From Talinum fruticosum (Eukaryota; Streptophyta; Magnoliopsida; Caryophyllales; Talinaceae), in assembly GCA_021018815.1 (NCBI GenBank), contig JAITYX010000079.1, forward strand, positions 186,001 to 250,000: DNA of 64,000 bases, given 5' to 3'. Below are positions 1-13,380 of this stretch, piece after piece. The notes under the pieces were generated by a model. That model searched no databases, had not been told where the DNA came from, and saw only the letters and a program-made list of their open reading frames with translations. A program made the position numbers and the translations under genes. Position 1 is the first letter of the stretch. Every line of letters starts with the position of its first letter.

Positions 1-929
1 CTACTCACCTTCCAAAGTTATATAACTTGAGGTGATAACATAATCCATTGTATTCATACTCTATTACCCCTTAAAACGACCAACACTTTCTTCGCTCTCT
101 CTCTCTCTCTCTCCCCTCCTTTTCTCACAACTCGGAAGAAAATGGTTGATGTTGGTAAAATGGTATCAGCATCAGCAAGCTGGAAGTTTGATTTTAGTGA
201 ACTTTAGAATGAATATTGTATTACCACTACGTCACATCTAGAAGACAACAACATGAACCTAATCAAACTCATGAAATTAAAATGATTAGCCGCAACCAAT
301 AAAGTCCTGGTCTAATAGTCAAGTTTAATATTCTCGATACATTAAATTTTAGGTTTAATTTTTTCCTTTTCATTATATTGTATTAAACTTTGATAACTTT
401 TATAAACTAAAAATAATAATAATAATTAGCATCAAACAATATAATATATATGAATTAACTAGTTCTAATTTAGCCTCTGACAAATCTTGAAATTAAGGTG
501 TTACGATTAATACCCCCATAATTATTTTTAATGAATTGACTTCAAAGTTCAAGACTAAAGGTGTATTTTGCGTCAAACCTAACTCTTATTCTTCAATTCC
601 TCTGGTCCGCTAATTTAGTTTAATAAGCACCCAAAAAAATTAAAAAAACTAGGGAATTAGTTTCATACCTTAACGACCTGTGGCTTTTGGACCTAATTAA
701 GTATCACTTTTTTTTTTTTTTTTTTTGTTTGCTAGATGTGTGTATGTAGAACCTTCCCTTTGCTACAAAAGCCCTACAATAATTCCATGTAATTTTCCAC
801 CGCCACGACATAACTTATCATTATTTTAATCTATCGAAACAGTTTTTTGTGTGACTCAAATTCATAAGAAATCTATCTTTTGGAAGATAATTTAGTGGTA
901 AGATAATTGTTTTTTAGAAGAAAGTTAAA

Positions 930-1180
930 GGCTCTGTTCGGTAAAATTAGGTGTTTGTGTAGTGGATAATTGTTTGACTAGAGAATAATTGTTTAGGTAG
1001 TCGATACTTGTTGTACTTTAAATGTTAGCATATAATTGTTTAACTAGCTATTTAAAGAATATATATTCAGTTATAATAGAGATTACATTAGCTGATAAAC
1101 ATTAAATAACGAAAAAGGACATACTTTTTTTGCGATCGTTGTTGTTATTATTCTTAATATAAATAGTAATACCGTCACCA

Positions 1181-1220
<40 letters not shown>

Positions 1221-1575
1221 GTTTCTTCAATATATATACATATATACATATATAACACTCACTTAAAGCTTCTCAATTCTCCCCCACCCTTTACAACAAA
1301 ACAATAAAGTGGATTTGCCATACGTTTAATGCAATCAATAATTTAAAAAAAAAAAAAACTATCTTGATGCTGGTTTAAGAAATAAGAGAACAAGATCACA
1401 AGGGTATGTTTGGAAGCTAAAATTGAAAACGCTAGTAATGTGCTCAAACGTTAATGTTTTTAACGTTTGTAAACAACTAGTTCAAATACTATTTATTAAT
1501 ATTAAACGTTTGTTTACCGAACAATTAAAATTAAAATAAATATTATTTTGACTAGTCAAAATACTAGACACTGCC
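930..1575. mobile_element. Tourist-like MITE, old copy
   Basis: The left end begins GGCTCTGTTCGGTAAAA and the right end closes in ...GACACTGCC, flanked by taaa/taaa that would fit a TAA-type target duplication. The left 100 bases (gtgtttgtgtagtggataattg and so on) resemble the left part of the element at 29849-30280, and the right part shares the interior with runs such as aacgtttgt and gactagtcaaaata. The interior carries an ATT microsatellite (1181-1220) and other unrelated sequence, so this copy has been enlarged or disrupted. There is no coding capacity. Family assignment (PIF/Harbinger-type, Tourist-like) is inferred from ends and target site. Confidence 0.5.
1181..1220. repeat. (ATT)n microsatellite
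   Basis: About 13 uninterrupted ATT units, lying inside the old MITE. Confidence 0.95.
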
Positions 1576-4500
1576 TAAAACATTACTGTCGAATATTGCC
1601 AAAAATTTGATTCATTTTGAGGTTCACTTAAATTATCACTATGTTTAATTTATACCCCTTACCTTCTAATTGAGGACAATATATTAGTCTTACGTGCAAT
1701 GGAGCAATTAGGTTAGACTTGTATGGGCATAATTTTTTCAGAAACAATTATTATATGAAATTATTCATTTTACACCAAAAATTAACTATTTAATTTATTA
1801 ATTTTCTCATTTTTTATATAGTTCTCCAATATCTGTCAACGTATAAGTTAAGATTAGACGTTCCAAAATAAAGCGTCTCAAATATTTCAAAATCTTATAT
1901 TTGAATATACGTTAATCTTACGAATATATATGTGGACGTCAGATTGCTGAAATAATAAACCATCGGCAAATAATAGAAGATCAAGAGGATGATCCAAATG
2001 ATATACCTTTTAACACTTTTTGTTTCCCTTTTTTCTTTTTCTTTGAAAGAAAATGGGCTAGCCGCACGTTTAAAGCGGAAAATGGACGTGGATGAGCTAG
2101 TCCAGTCATTGTAACATTAATTCCAATACCAAAGCCGAATTTAGAGTTTAATTTTCAACAACAATGCAAGGACCACTGTCCCCGAGCTCATTCTATAGTC
2201 AACAAAATATTGGCTTATATGATTAGGACTTGTTAAACTAGCCCCCTGTTTAACTAAGGACATAATTTTCCAATTTTTCACTAAGCACCACGCAATGGTT
2301 TATTTAGGTTAGACTCTTTCGTGCTTCATCAAATTTCGTCTAACTTTAATTTTAACAAAGTTTATTTTTAAGTTCAATTCAATCTTAATAAGAGAAGAGA
2401 CGGGATTCAAATCAACGTCCATTGCATGTGTCCAAGGTGAAATTGTATTTCTTCCACTATATAGACCTTTCAATGGCAATATCAGTACTTTATATCATAA
2501 GGATATATTAAGAAAATGTCATGAGCATTATCTTCAAACTAAGGATATATTCGCCAAGTTCTTACAACTTATTTTTCTCCATTATTTTCAAACAGTATAC
2601 TGATGTTATAGTAGTTAGGGAGTACGTGTACTTAGCTACTCTTATATAAAATTAAATTATCAACTAAAATACAAGTAGTATATCGATCGTATATTAACTA
2701 ATACATCAAAATTAAAAGTTATACTATTTTTCAACAGTAAAGTGTTGTTTTCTAAGTTGTGTATCACCCAATTTTACGTAGGTACATTGAGCCACCCACA
2801 ACAAGTGCATGTATAGCTATACTACTTACCTACGTCTTCAAAAATTGATAATTCCACCAAATTCATTTCTTCTCCAATCACGCACCCTAGCCTATCCATA
2901 GACATATTACGATTATTATCGAACTTCAAAAAATATTTACTCTAAATTAATTTAATATATTTGAACAAATATAAAATCCTATTTGTTATAGTTGATTATC
3001 GATAAAAATTTCACTAAACAGTACAATTACTCAGAACAGTTTCAGATAATAAACAATGTAAGAGTGAACATTTGAAGCTATATAATTATTAAAAATGTAA
3101 ATTGGAGTGAGGGTTTATACTTTCGTTGATAAAAACACCTGGCGTTGCCTAATACAGTGAAATGACGGGTCACCATTTTCCCGCAAGAAGCAGCAGTGTC
3201 AGGTGTCCGTCTTATCCGTAAACCAGTCGGTCCAAGCCCCCTTCCCCACCACGCCCTACTTATCGTAATTTGAGTATCGCAATATTATTGAGTCACAGTA
3301 TCTCATGAATTGATGCACTATTCATATTGCTGAAGTGGTAATTAACATCACACAGGAAAAAAAAATGTACTAAAGTGGTATATATATATAATGTGTATAA
3401 TTTTCAGAGCATGATATAGGTTTTGGCAAGGTTTTTTTGTGATAGTGGTGTACACTCTACGTGGATGTGTGGGCAGGGAATGAAGGAGTTGGCGTATTTG
3501 GCAGGATTAACGTAAATGTCTTCCTGATTTTAATCACTTGTAAAAATGATTGAATCGATAATCTTCAACTTTCAGCCCATTTTTTATATCACTTGCCACC
3601 TGGCAGGTTTACTTATGGTTCAGACATTATAAGCTAGTTTTACTTACTATTATTAATTTATTAGTGAATTTCTTATAACCAGAAGTGTTCATAATTCCTA
3701 AGAATTACTGACCCAAAAATATTTTCTTATGTTTTCTTAATGATGTACGTGAATCTCTACAATCAAAGGAAATGGAATTGTAGGGTAAATAATGCTGCAC
3801 TTTCTTATCCAAGAAATTCAATAATAAGTGAACTTTGTACTTTCATTACTCCTTGTTTTTACAGAGTTACCAAAACTTATCCCATATTTTTGTAATTTAT
3901 ATTATTTTTTTCTTTCTATTTGGCATAAAAAATGATGGCAAGAATGATATGCCATGTATATGTAAAAGCTTAATTGCTTGTAATAAAATAAAACTCCATA
4001 GAAAGTTAATTTTTAAGTTGCCCAAAAAGCTAACTCTAACCTCCTTTTCCTCATTTCTCCTTTTTTCTCTAGAAAACCCTACTTCCTTCTTTTCTCAGAA
4101 GCTGTCATTGGTTGTTTGTCAATCGTAAGCCTCAATCTCTCTTCCTTTTATGTTTTATCTACTATTTTCTTTACAAATAATTATTCTCTCTCCATTTGTG
4201 AAAGTCCTTCTATACCAGGGTATTATCTCTCGTTTTTGAAGCGATTCTATTAGTTTATTTTCATAGGTTTATGGTTGTATGTGGTTGAATTGTTGATTGA
4301 TTGTCGGATCGGTCCGCAACGAGAATTAATTATTCAAATTCGGACTACTTTAATAAGTAAATCTATTCAATAGGAAGGTTATACAAGATTTTTGGATCTT
4401 TTTATTAAAGGTATATATGATAAAACAACGATCTAATGGAAGAGGAGCGTTTAGAAAAATTTTAATTAATTCTTTCGATGGAAAGATTTATTTTGTTATT

Positions 4501-5229
4501 TTAATTATAAATTTATTTAAATTTAATTTTTATTTTAGATGCCGTATGAATTTCAATTAATTAAAATTCATCATTATTATAAAACAAAATTCCTGCATAG
4601 AAATTTGGTGTTGAAGTAGAAGTTAGAGGAGGGAAGAGCAAATTAAAGATGAGCAGCTGGCGGCAACAAAAGGTTGCGTTGGTGAGTGAGGCCTACCTAC
4701 TACTGAATACTCATCATTCGTAAGTTTATTGGCTTACGGTATGTATCCAATATCTTACCTACTAACTTGTACCTATCTTAGCTTGCTGCCTCTCATCATA
4801 CTTCATTTTTTATTCCCACTTTTCATGCATTTCGTTTATACCTTATTTTCAGTTCTATAAATTCAGATTACTAGTTTATTTAAAGTTTTTAAAATTTTAT
4901 TTTTTTTATAATTTTTTAAATTTAAAAAAATTAAATTATCTCCCACAAAATGTTTATGTTGTTGTATATATAGTCCCGAAATTATTGTAAAAGAGTTTCA
5001 TCATAGATCCTTAATTCTATTATTCTCATAGCTACTTAACGGTTTGGATAATATATAATATTTTTTAATTATTAATTTTTATCTATTTAAGTAACATTAG
5101 TAAAATGAATTAATAGGAGCTCCTAAATGGCAAAGCTTTGATTAGGGCAATTTGTCATTAAGAAAATTAAATATCTATCTAAGTAATGAAATGGGGATTA
5201 TAATAGGCGGATACAAAATGAAAAAGTAT

Positions 5230-5360
5230 CACGTGGAATTTTATCATTCGCGACTCCTTTGATTGCCATTGCCCCATCTTTAAATACACGTTTTGGAGGA
5301 TTCCTCACCCCAGGCAACCCATTTCATGGTAAGCTAGAGATAGAGAGAGAGAGAGAGAGA
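5230..5360 (+). promoter_or_regulatory. Promoter and leader of the WD40 gene
   Basis: A palindromic CACGTG G-box lies at 5230-5235, a TATA-like TTTAAATA at 5279-5286, and a GA dinucleotide run (about 5345-5360) ends just before the start codon. G-boxes bind bZIP and bHLH factors in plants; their use here is inferred. Confidence 0.5.
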
Positions 5361-5367
5361 ACCAAAA

Positions 5368-6877
5368 ATGAGACTTCTTTCATGCCCTCTACCCTGCAAC
5401 TCTAGTGATCAAGAAAACCACTCCCACTCTTATCGCTGCCGCTCCGGCGGCGGCTACTCCTCGTCCTCGTCCTCCTCTCTCTCCTCCCAACGGAGCCTCC
5501 AGTCCCTCCCTTCTCTATCCTCCCAACGGAGCCTCCAGTCCCTCCCTTCTCTATCCTCCTCCTCCTCCCACCATCTCCTCGACCTCCAACAACAACCTTC
5601 ATCCACCGCCGTCCACTACCAGTGCATCTCCACCCTCAAAGGTCACACCTCCCACGTTTTCTCCCTCATCATCTCCGGAAAACACCTCTACAGCGGCTCC
5701 TACAACGACGAGATCCGGGTCTGGCCACGCAACCACTTCACCCCCGACACCGACCCCAACTACCCGGCGGCCACCACCAAGGGTGCCGCCATCAAGTCCC
5801 TAGCGGTCTTCGGGGACAAGCTCTTCAGTGCCCACCAGGATCACAAGATCAGAGTCTGGAAAATTGACGACAATATTAACAATAATACCACCAAACAGAG
5901 GAGGTCGTATGAATGCATAGCCACTCTACCCACTCTCAATGACCGCATCTTCAAGATCTTCTCAGCTAAAAACTACGTCAAGGTAACCACTCTTGTCCAA
6001 AATTTTGTCTAAGTGATCTGTTCATTTCTTTGAAACTTCAAATTAATTATGAGTTTTCTTATTTTTATTCTGATTTTGACTTGAACTCTTGTTATATACA
6101 GGTGAGGAGGCACAAGACATGCACATGGGTTCACCACGTAGACACTGTGTCGGCCTTGGCGTTGTCACAAGACGGGGCCCACCTGTACTCGGCGTCGTGG
6201 GACCGGACGTTCAAGGTGTGGCGGACCAAGGACTTCCGGTGCCTGGAGTCGGTGGCGGGAGCCCACGATGACGCCATTAACGCGATGGTACTATCCAACG
6301 ACGGCCACGTCTACACGGGATCAGCTGACCGAACTATCAAAGTGTGGAAGAAGAAGGAAGGAGAGAGAAAGAACTCTTTGATCTCAACCCTAGAGAAGCA
6401 CAGGTCAGCAGTGAATGCACTTGCCCTCAGTAGTGATGGAAACGTGCTCTATTCTGGTGCATGTGATCGATCAATCATCGTGTGGGAGAGAAATCACGAT
6501 GAATCCAACGGTGGACAACACATGGTGGTGGCTGGGGCACTCAGAGGGCACACAAAGGCTATCTTGTGCCTTGCTGTAGTGGATGATGTACTATGTAGCG
6601 GATCCGCTGATAAGACGATCAGAATATGGAGGAGATCATCCTCATCATCAAAACCGTTGTCATCAGGATCAGTTGATGATAAGAGGAATAGTTATGAATG
6701 TTTGGCTGTGTTAGAAGGGCATTCTAAACCCGTCAAGTGTTTGGCTGCGGCTGTGGATGCGAATACCTCGAGTTCAGGGTCAGGTTCAGGTACGGGCAAG
6801 GGAAGTCGTATTTGTTTTACAGTGGGAGTTTGGATTGTGACATTAAGGTGTGGAGAGTTTGGATTCCTTGTCTTTGA
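5368..6877 (+). CDS. JINGUBANG-like WD40 repeat protein, frameshifted near the 3' end
   Basis: There are two exons: 5368-5982 and 6102 to about 6877, with a 119-base GT-AG intron in phase 0. The N-terminus is low-complexity and Ser-rich. Seven WD blades follow, recognisable by endings such as SGSYNDEIRVW, SAHQDHKIRVW, SASWDRTFKVW, TGSADRTIKVW, SGACDRSIIVW and SGSADKTIRIW. This order, with Ser-rich N-terminus and one short intron, fits the plant JINGUBANG/At2g26490-type family of scaffold WD40 proteins. The open frame as read continues to 6908 with a nonsense tail. The conserved last blade (YSGSLDCDIKVW, stop at 6875-6877) lies in another frame starting near 6806, so one base appears to be missing between about 6795 and 6806. 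True length would be near 463 residues. The function of this copy is not shown by sequence. Confidence 0.88.
5482..5553 (+). repeat. Exact 36-bp tandem duplication in the WD40 coding region
   Basis: Two identical 36-base units (5482-5517 and 5518-5553) encode SSQRSLQSLPSL twice. The unit is a multiple of three and keeps the frame, so this is a recent in-frame expansion of the Ser-rich N-terminus. Confidence 0.95.
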
Positions 6878-7030
6878 CAGTTTTTGTGTTGCGAAATTTA
6901 AGCTGTAAATATAAGCATGAGATATATATAGCTAATTATGCATGAATTTTGAAGCCTGCTTGTTTGTTTCCTTAGAGTCTCTTTTTTGGTATAAAACTCA
7001 TAATCATAAAACCCGTGTTCAAATATAGTA

Positions 7031-7207
7031 CGAACCTTATCACTCACCTAAATTAGGGTATATTATCATCTAAATTAGGGTATATTATGGAGTATTCAAT
7101 AGCTAAATATGAAATGGGCATATTGAATTTGAACGAACCTTATCACTCACCTAAATTAGGGTATATTATGGAGTATTCAATAGCTAAATATGAAATGGGC
7201 ATATTGA
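7031..7207. repeat. Direct duplication of about 75-100 bp
   Basis: The segment starting cgaaccttatcactcacc at 7031 recurs at 7134. The first copy has about 23 extra bases formed by an internal repeat of taaattagggtatattat. It lies just downstream of the WD40 gene. Confidence 0.9.
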
Positions 7208-10200
7208 TATAAGGAATCCTGACATAAATTTTTGATGGTTTGATATAAATTTTGATAATTTATAGGTAGTGAATTATATTGATAAAAAATATCAGAAAGA
7301 AAATATTATATAAGATGATATTATGTGACTTATCATTGGACGATTCTTTGTAACAAGATGCGTTATATGATAATTAAATTGAACATATTATATTGATGTC
7401 GTATATGCTTTTGATCAATCATTTGTTAAAGAAGATTATGTTTACTTTTGTTCTATCTTTATCGAACACGTATTGTCGTAGCCAATAATCGAAAAGAAAG
7501 AAAGAGATACGATAAAAAAATTATAAAAAAAACAGGTTACTAGGTTGAGGCACAACAAAAGCATATATTATTATGATCATTTTGAAGGACGACGACGGTC
7601 CCTGCCAGCACGCTCTGATCCTATGGCATGGTTTCTCCATATCACTTCTTAATTTCCCTCATCATCTATCGTCGACAATCTTCATGTAATAAATATGACA
7701 GGATATGTCTATTAATCTTTAAATCTCATCAATCACAACAGATCTCGACCCTTTTTACTTTTTTGATAGCGATCCTACATAAATTTTATTTTGTCTTAAA
7801 TATATAAGTATTTTTTTGATAACGATTATAATACCGTCTCATATAAAATTAGTTTTTAAAAAATGTCATTTAAAAATTATGCTATTTTATTGCTTTTAAA
7901 AGAAAGAAAATTTTTATTCTAGTAATAGCAAAAATAAGCTCGACTTTGCCCCTTATTTAGCCCCCCAAAAAAATAGTTTAAATAGTTTACTATTTATTTC
8001 CATTAAAAGGTCTCGGATTCAATTCTTATAATAATATAAATAGAGAAAATATTTGATGAAATAGTCTATTCTTTTATGTGAATTAATAATAGGGTGATGA
8101 TATATATCTTGCATGAATACACTCTTAAAATATCTTATATTAATTTATATTAATTTATTTTTATGATTTAAAATCACTATTTTTTTAATAATTATGATTA
8201 ATTGTGAATGTAAACTTTAATAATCATCGGCTTCGTCCACAAGTATTAAATGACACCCTAATCAGATCAACCCTATCTAAAAGGTGTGTCATACACATAA
8301 TTTTACAAATATAAAAAATAATATAATAATCATTTCACTTAATAATAACTCAACTTTAATAATACACACATAATTTATTACAATTAAACTATTCAATCCT
8401 ACCATTCCTTTTTAATTTATTACATAATATAATAATTTTTAAGTTGATAAAAGACACTTAGCATGTAAGACACTTAGCATGTAAGACACATATCATTTCA
8501 CTTAATAATAAATCAACTCTAATATAAAGAATTTAAAATGGAAATAATGATGATAAAAAAATGGGAATAAGTAGTTTGAAATTTAAAAATAATACTAATT
8601 CAGGATGGAAATAGTTTGAACAATTATTCAAGTAAATGAGTAAATTTTTTGATTTGGGGAAGAAAGTCAAAGTAGGAAGAATTTGTCTCACCTACAAGGG
8701 CGGCTAATAAAATGTAATTAACTAGACTAATTACTAAAGTGGGGCCTTAAGTTAGGTAAAAAAATCGCTGATTAGTCCTCCTCAATTCAATGCACTGTTT
8801 TTCAATCAGATCCTTAGGCCTGCTTAGTCACTGCTTCTACTTCTACTTAATTTAGTGGTATAGGGACACCTTATACGCGACTTTTCCCGGCAACACCTTA
8901 TTCATGACATGATGTGACGCCGTTTTACTTCCTTTTTCTAATTTTTGTTACTATAAAACTAATGACAAACATTCATTAATTGTACAGACTTAAGTTGTGG
9001 GAGCTTATCCAATCACATTTTGAGTTCAAATATTGTATGTCAATTCATAAATTTTAATTATTTTTTATTTTCATATTTAATTGTTACCATTAAATAACTT
9101 ATAATAAGTAGTACTCATCCGTTTTACAATATGTGTCACACTAATTAATTTTTTCGTTTTATAATATTTGTCGTTTTAAATTTTAATTTTCAATAATATA
9201 TTAATGACTTTTTTACCAATTTTGTCCTTATTAAATATTTTTTCTCTCTTTTTTTTTTTAAATACTTTCTTCATTTTGAATGAAATTTTGAGACAATTTA
9301 GTCTTTTAACATAAATTTTATCATAAATTTTGATATAATATATTAATAATATATCAGCTAATTATTAATTAGCACAAGTAATTACCAATGCTATTATGTC
9401 AATTAAAAGAAGGTTTTCAAACATCCCGATCGTACGTATGATAGTGGGGTTGATATGTCCCAAGTAGACACCAATTGGGAAACAAACTTTCAGGATCAAA
9501 TTTAAGGCAACAAATATCCTCGTGTTTCTCACACGTCAATACCTTGCATGCATCACACTAATTGCTTAATTAGCTAGGATTTGCTTTCAATTTTGAATTA
9601 TCTATTAAGTATTGTAATACATTTACTATATATTTTTTGATAAGTGAGTCTGACTCACTAGTCCTCTATCTCAAGGAAACAATATCAAAGTTCAGATAAA
9701 GGTACAGGAACATAAGTTCACCACAACAAACTTTCCAACACAACGTCGGATTTTTTTTTTTTTTTACCATTTTGGAATCGAACCTGGGAGAACTGGATGT
9801 CTAGGTAGATATTTGGCCAACAAGTCAACATCTTTTCGATGATACAGTTATTATATCGTCTTTAACTGTGGAGAGTCATTTCTATCAATCTCGTTAGTAG
9901 ATATATGTTTATGTAGAAACTGTTGGTGTTTTTGTTTTTTTCATTATTTATTCTTTCAAATCTAGAGTAAACAAATCATACAAAACCCATTTGTGTAAAT
10001 TAGAAATGATAAATAATGTACAACAAAACAGTGCCATCTGGATCAAAACAGAGAAATTAATCATCATGACAATTCTTCATCATTGTACTATATATAGATG
10101 GTCCAATTAATGAACATAATTAAAAAAAGTCTTACTTGTACTAAAAAAATCCACATGCTTATCTTATCATCAACTACTAAAAAGAAAACGAAAATCTTGT

Positions 10201-10412
10201 ACCACTATAAAACGTTGCAAATGTTGGTTATATGTTGAGTATTTAATTTTATACAATCGGAAACTAGTAAAGCATTTACCTAAAGAAACTTTCAATTCAA
10301 GAGTTATCGAAATCCTAATTTTAATTTTATGGCGGCCTTCGACACAATTTTATTTAAAACAATTCAAACATTAAACAACACAAATCTATGCTTCTAATAA
10401 CTATTTTTGTTA

Positions 10413-10521
10413 GGGCTTGTTCTAGTCGTAATAAGTTGTAAGAAGTTATAAAATAATTATAAAGTTATTTATAAAAAGTTATAAGGAGGTGTAAACAATT
10501 ATAAGGCTGTAAACAAGGACC
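10413..10521. mobile_element. Small Tourist-like MITE with TTA target duplication
   Basis: The left end GGGCTTGTTCTAG and the complement of the right end (GGTCCTTGTTTACAG) are imperfect terminal inverted repeats. TTA flanks both sides (10410-10412 and 10522-10524), the target duplication typical of PIF/Harbinger MITEs. The 109-base interior is made of ttataa/gtaa-rich repeats, and similar interiors occur near 25715-25809 and 28836-28935. Confidence 0.6.
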
Positions 10522-12719
10522 TTAATCATAGACTGAATGATTATCGGTTGAAAGAAAATCCACTAGAATATTTTATATGCTCCCAGAGTATCTACTTTTC
10601 GTTATATGTCACGAGATGTTCCGAGAGTATTTCAGAATTTGTAAAAATCCACGTACCGTATGGAAAATTGCAGTGGGAATTAAAAAGGAAATAGTTTAAA
10701 AATAAAAATAAATTAGTGAGCTGGCATTTAAAGTATAACTACCCTGACCACGTGATTATGGAGGTCGATCCAATTCCAACTTCACGGCTAAAGAGAAGCT
10801 GGGCCTTTATAGATGGGCTAGCCCGTTGGTGATATTCGGTACCGGGCCACACTAGAAAGCTGACCCATGAACCTGAAATATAATCACAAGTCACTAAACA
10901 GCCCATAAATTTATTTATTTTTTCTGGAGGAAATTTTTTGGGGGTTGTTGATCTTCCAATCCTCTATTCAAGTAGCGTCTGTTTATTGTTGGTTAATGAA
11001 GGGTATAGAGCTCTTTTATTATAATGTGTTTTCTTTAAAGGATCGTAGTGTTGAACTGTACGAACCAACATATGAGGTTCAGATAGATTATTTTATTACA
11101 CCGATATCAACAGTACTTTGCTGGGAAATTTGATAAAAAAAAAAAAAAAGAACAAGAATTTGAGTGACCAAATTGGGCCGCATAAAAATTTCACCACAGT
11201 TTAGTTGCCTTACTCTCAACGGGCAAAGCTCGATTGCACTTTTCTGGTGTTTATCGTCCTTGATTGATGCACAGGACTGCACCAGTCAAGAACGAAAAAT
11301 GTAAAATATTTTCCGGTCCGTTCGAACGTTGAAAATTATGGAGAGAAAATAATAACGAAAAATGTAAAGAAAAAAAGGAAAAATTAGTTGGTTATTTTTC
11401 TATTCTTGTTTAAATCAAGGAAAGAGTACTAAAAAATGCCACTCGATGAATTAACAAAAAGACATAAAACAGATAAAAGTTTTCGATTTGCCGGCCAGTA
11501 CTCTTTATGAAGGTCAGAAGTAAAGACAATTAGCGAAAAGAATGTAAGGATTAAATGGTGCTTAGAGGCCTCGTAATGAGGATCTTTGTGTTCCCGATAG
11601 ATATTCGTGGTTTAGTTAAGTACCAACTAATTTGCTGGTAATGATCATGATCACACACACACACACAACAAAAGACAATGGCTTCATCATGAATTTGTTT
11701 ATGGTCACACTTAAAATGATTATAACTTTCTTTAAAAGATAAACTTTAAGATTGATTAATATTATATTACTAAAATTATTACAATAGCTATAATGAGTCC
11801 AATGTCATATTAGTTTAACCTATAATGTCTGTAAAAGTTATTGTCAAAAATCTGATTTTGAATCTTGATCGCCTACACTGTCATGTCTTTACATTAAAAA
11901 AAAAAAAAAAAAACAGAGTTGAGCCTCTTAATCTTGCAGCTGTCAAACTAATACTGCTAAAACATATATTAATGCTTTAGAAAAATGAATAAAATTGATA
12001 AGATAATAAAAAGCCGGTTCTACTATATTGATGTATCTATAGAACAATATAAATGAATAGATATGATTTTGAAATAATCCAATGCGGGGATTTGGATGTT
12101 AATGTGGCATTATGTTTCGCAAGCTAAGCTAAGTAGTTAGTTAACAGAGTACAACTTCTCTAGGAATAATTTGAGTAAATGACAATAATATGAAAAGTAA
12201 AATTATCTTGTTGCCTAATACAAGCTAATTGTATGACAATCAAATAATTGAAATAAGTTCGTCTTCTTAAAGAGTTATAATATAATAATAGACAGCAACA
12301 ATGTTTTAGAGAATCAGTAAATTGATATTTTTGTATCCTTCTCCGCCCCCAAAAAAAGACAAAAAATAGACAAGGATAAAAAAAAAAGAAAATAAAATAA
12401 TGAAAAGAATAAATAATAATTCATTTATGTTCTTTGTATTGATGAGTATTTTGTGTTCTAAGTATTGGTAAAAAATTTTATAAAAAAAAAAAAAAAGTCA
12501 GAAAATTTATAAAGGACACACAAATAAAAGTAATTAATATTAAAATTTTTAGATCTCGCATTAACGCTGGTTGGAGGTAGAAGAAGGAAGCCTTTTTCTA
12601 GGGCAACTTTTGATGAGCAGCTTGTTTATTTTCTCAACACGCTCGAAAAAGGAAGTCAAATGGAAAAGTTGATAAACATAGTCAGAATGGTGCGATGATT
12701 ATGTCCATTTTGCCCCCAT

Positions 12720-13380
12720 CTAATCACAATTTCAATCCCCAGCTGTAGCTCCCGTTTGCCTTTTTTCCTCCACATTCACCCTCTGTCCCCCTCTCTCTCT
12801 CTCTCTCTCTCTCTCTCACATCCTTCCTCTCCCCCACTCTCATCATCACAGTGAATACTGACAGAGAAATATGCCTACATAGACAGATAGGGCACGCAAT
12901 ACTTTGGAGGAGGAATTTTCCATCTTTAGATCTCTCTTTCTCTCTCTAGATCCAACCCCTCTCAAGTTTCACCATCATCATCATCACCAAAAGACCACCA
13001 TGGCCACCACCTTCTTGTCTAGTACCAAACCCAAAGCAATCATCATGGTCTCCTCTCTCTTCTTCCTAACCTCATCATTATACCACCACCCTCTTCCTCC
13101 TCCTCCTCCTTGTTTTTGTCAACTCTCCCCCTTTCTCTCTCCTCCTTTCACGTCCTTCAAAGCAACCTCAGCAATACCAAGAAAGAGAAAGAGGAAGAAG
13201 AAGCAGAAGGAGAAGAGGGTTTTCAAATATTGCCATCTTTGAGAAGAGTTTCCTCGTCGAGGAAGAAGAAACCCTAGTTCCCAACCCTACTAGGGTTCAC
13301 ACAGTCTAACCGGAAAAAACACGAGTTTCTTCTACCTTCTTCGAGATCTCTGGGGAATTGAAGCATCACGGTCCGATATG
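12720..13380 (+). other. Transcript-like region with unidentified small open frames
   Basis: A CT microsatellite (12791-12817) and CT/CA-rich leader-like sequence precede an ATG at 13000. The frame from 13000 to 13242 encodes about 80 residues: a hydrophobic stretch (VSSLFFLTSSL), a proline run and a Lys/Arg-rich tail. Another frame over the same bases reads Leu-rich then Glu-rich sequence and stops in aaaccctag. Neither matches a family I recognise. It could be a short secreted-peptide gene (possibly frame-broken), a 5' leader of a lost gene, or a noncoding transcript. Confidence 0.3.
12791..12817. repeat. (CT)n microsatellite
   Basis: Uninterrupted CT run of about 13 units in the leader-like region. 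Confidence 0.95.

Larger units (their letters stand above)
1..5220. other. AT-rich intergenic region
   Basis: I find no convincing gene here. A CT-rich stretch near 95-120 is followed by a 21-codon open frame at 141-206, which could be a chance frame or a gene remnant. Around 4030-4150 a pyrimidine-rich, leader-like stretch ends at a good donor (caatcgtaagcc), and at 4649 a short frame beginning MSSWRQQKVAL runs into a donor-like gtgagt. No matching downstream exon was found for either, so they may be relics of a lost gene. The Tourist-like element at 930-1575 is listed separately. Confidence 0.6.
6910..12700. other. Intergenic spacer
   Basis: AT-rich sequence with no supported gene. It holds a local duplication (7031-7207), a stretch resembling a tRNA-derived SINE (minus strand, B-box-like GGTTCGATTCC near 9777-9787), a Stowaway-like remnant near 9115-9360 (catccgttttacaatatgtg) and a small Tourist-like MITE (10413-10521). 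The short open frames at 10945-11282 have no visible family features. Confidence 0.6.

Noticed and set aside
3835..4128. 97-codon plus-strand frame
   Set aside because: Phe/Ser-rich translation of AT- and CT-rich sequence; no family features.
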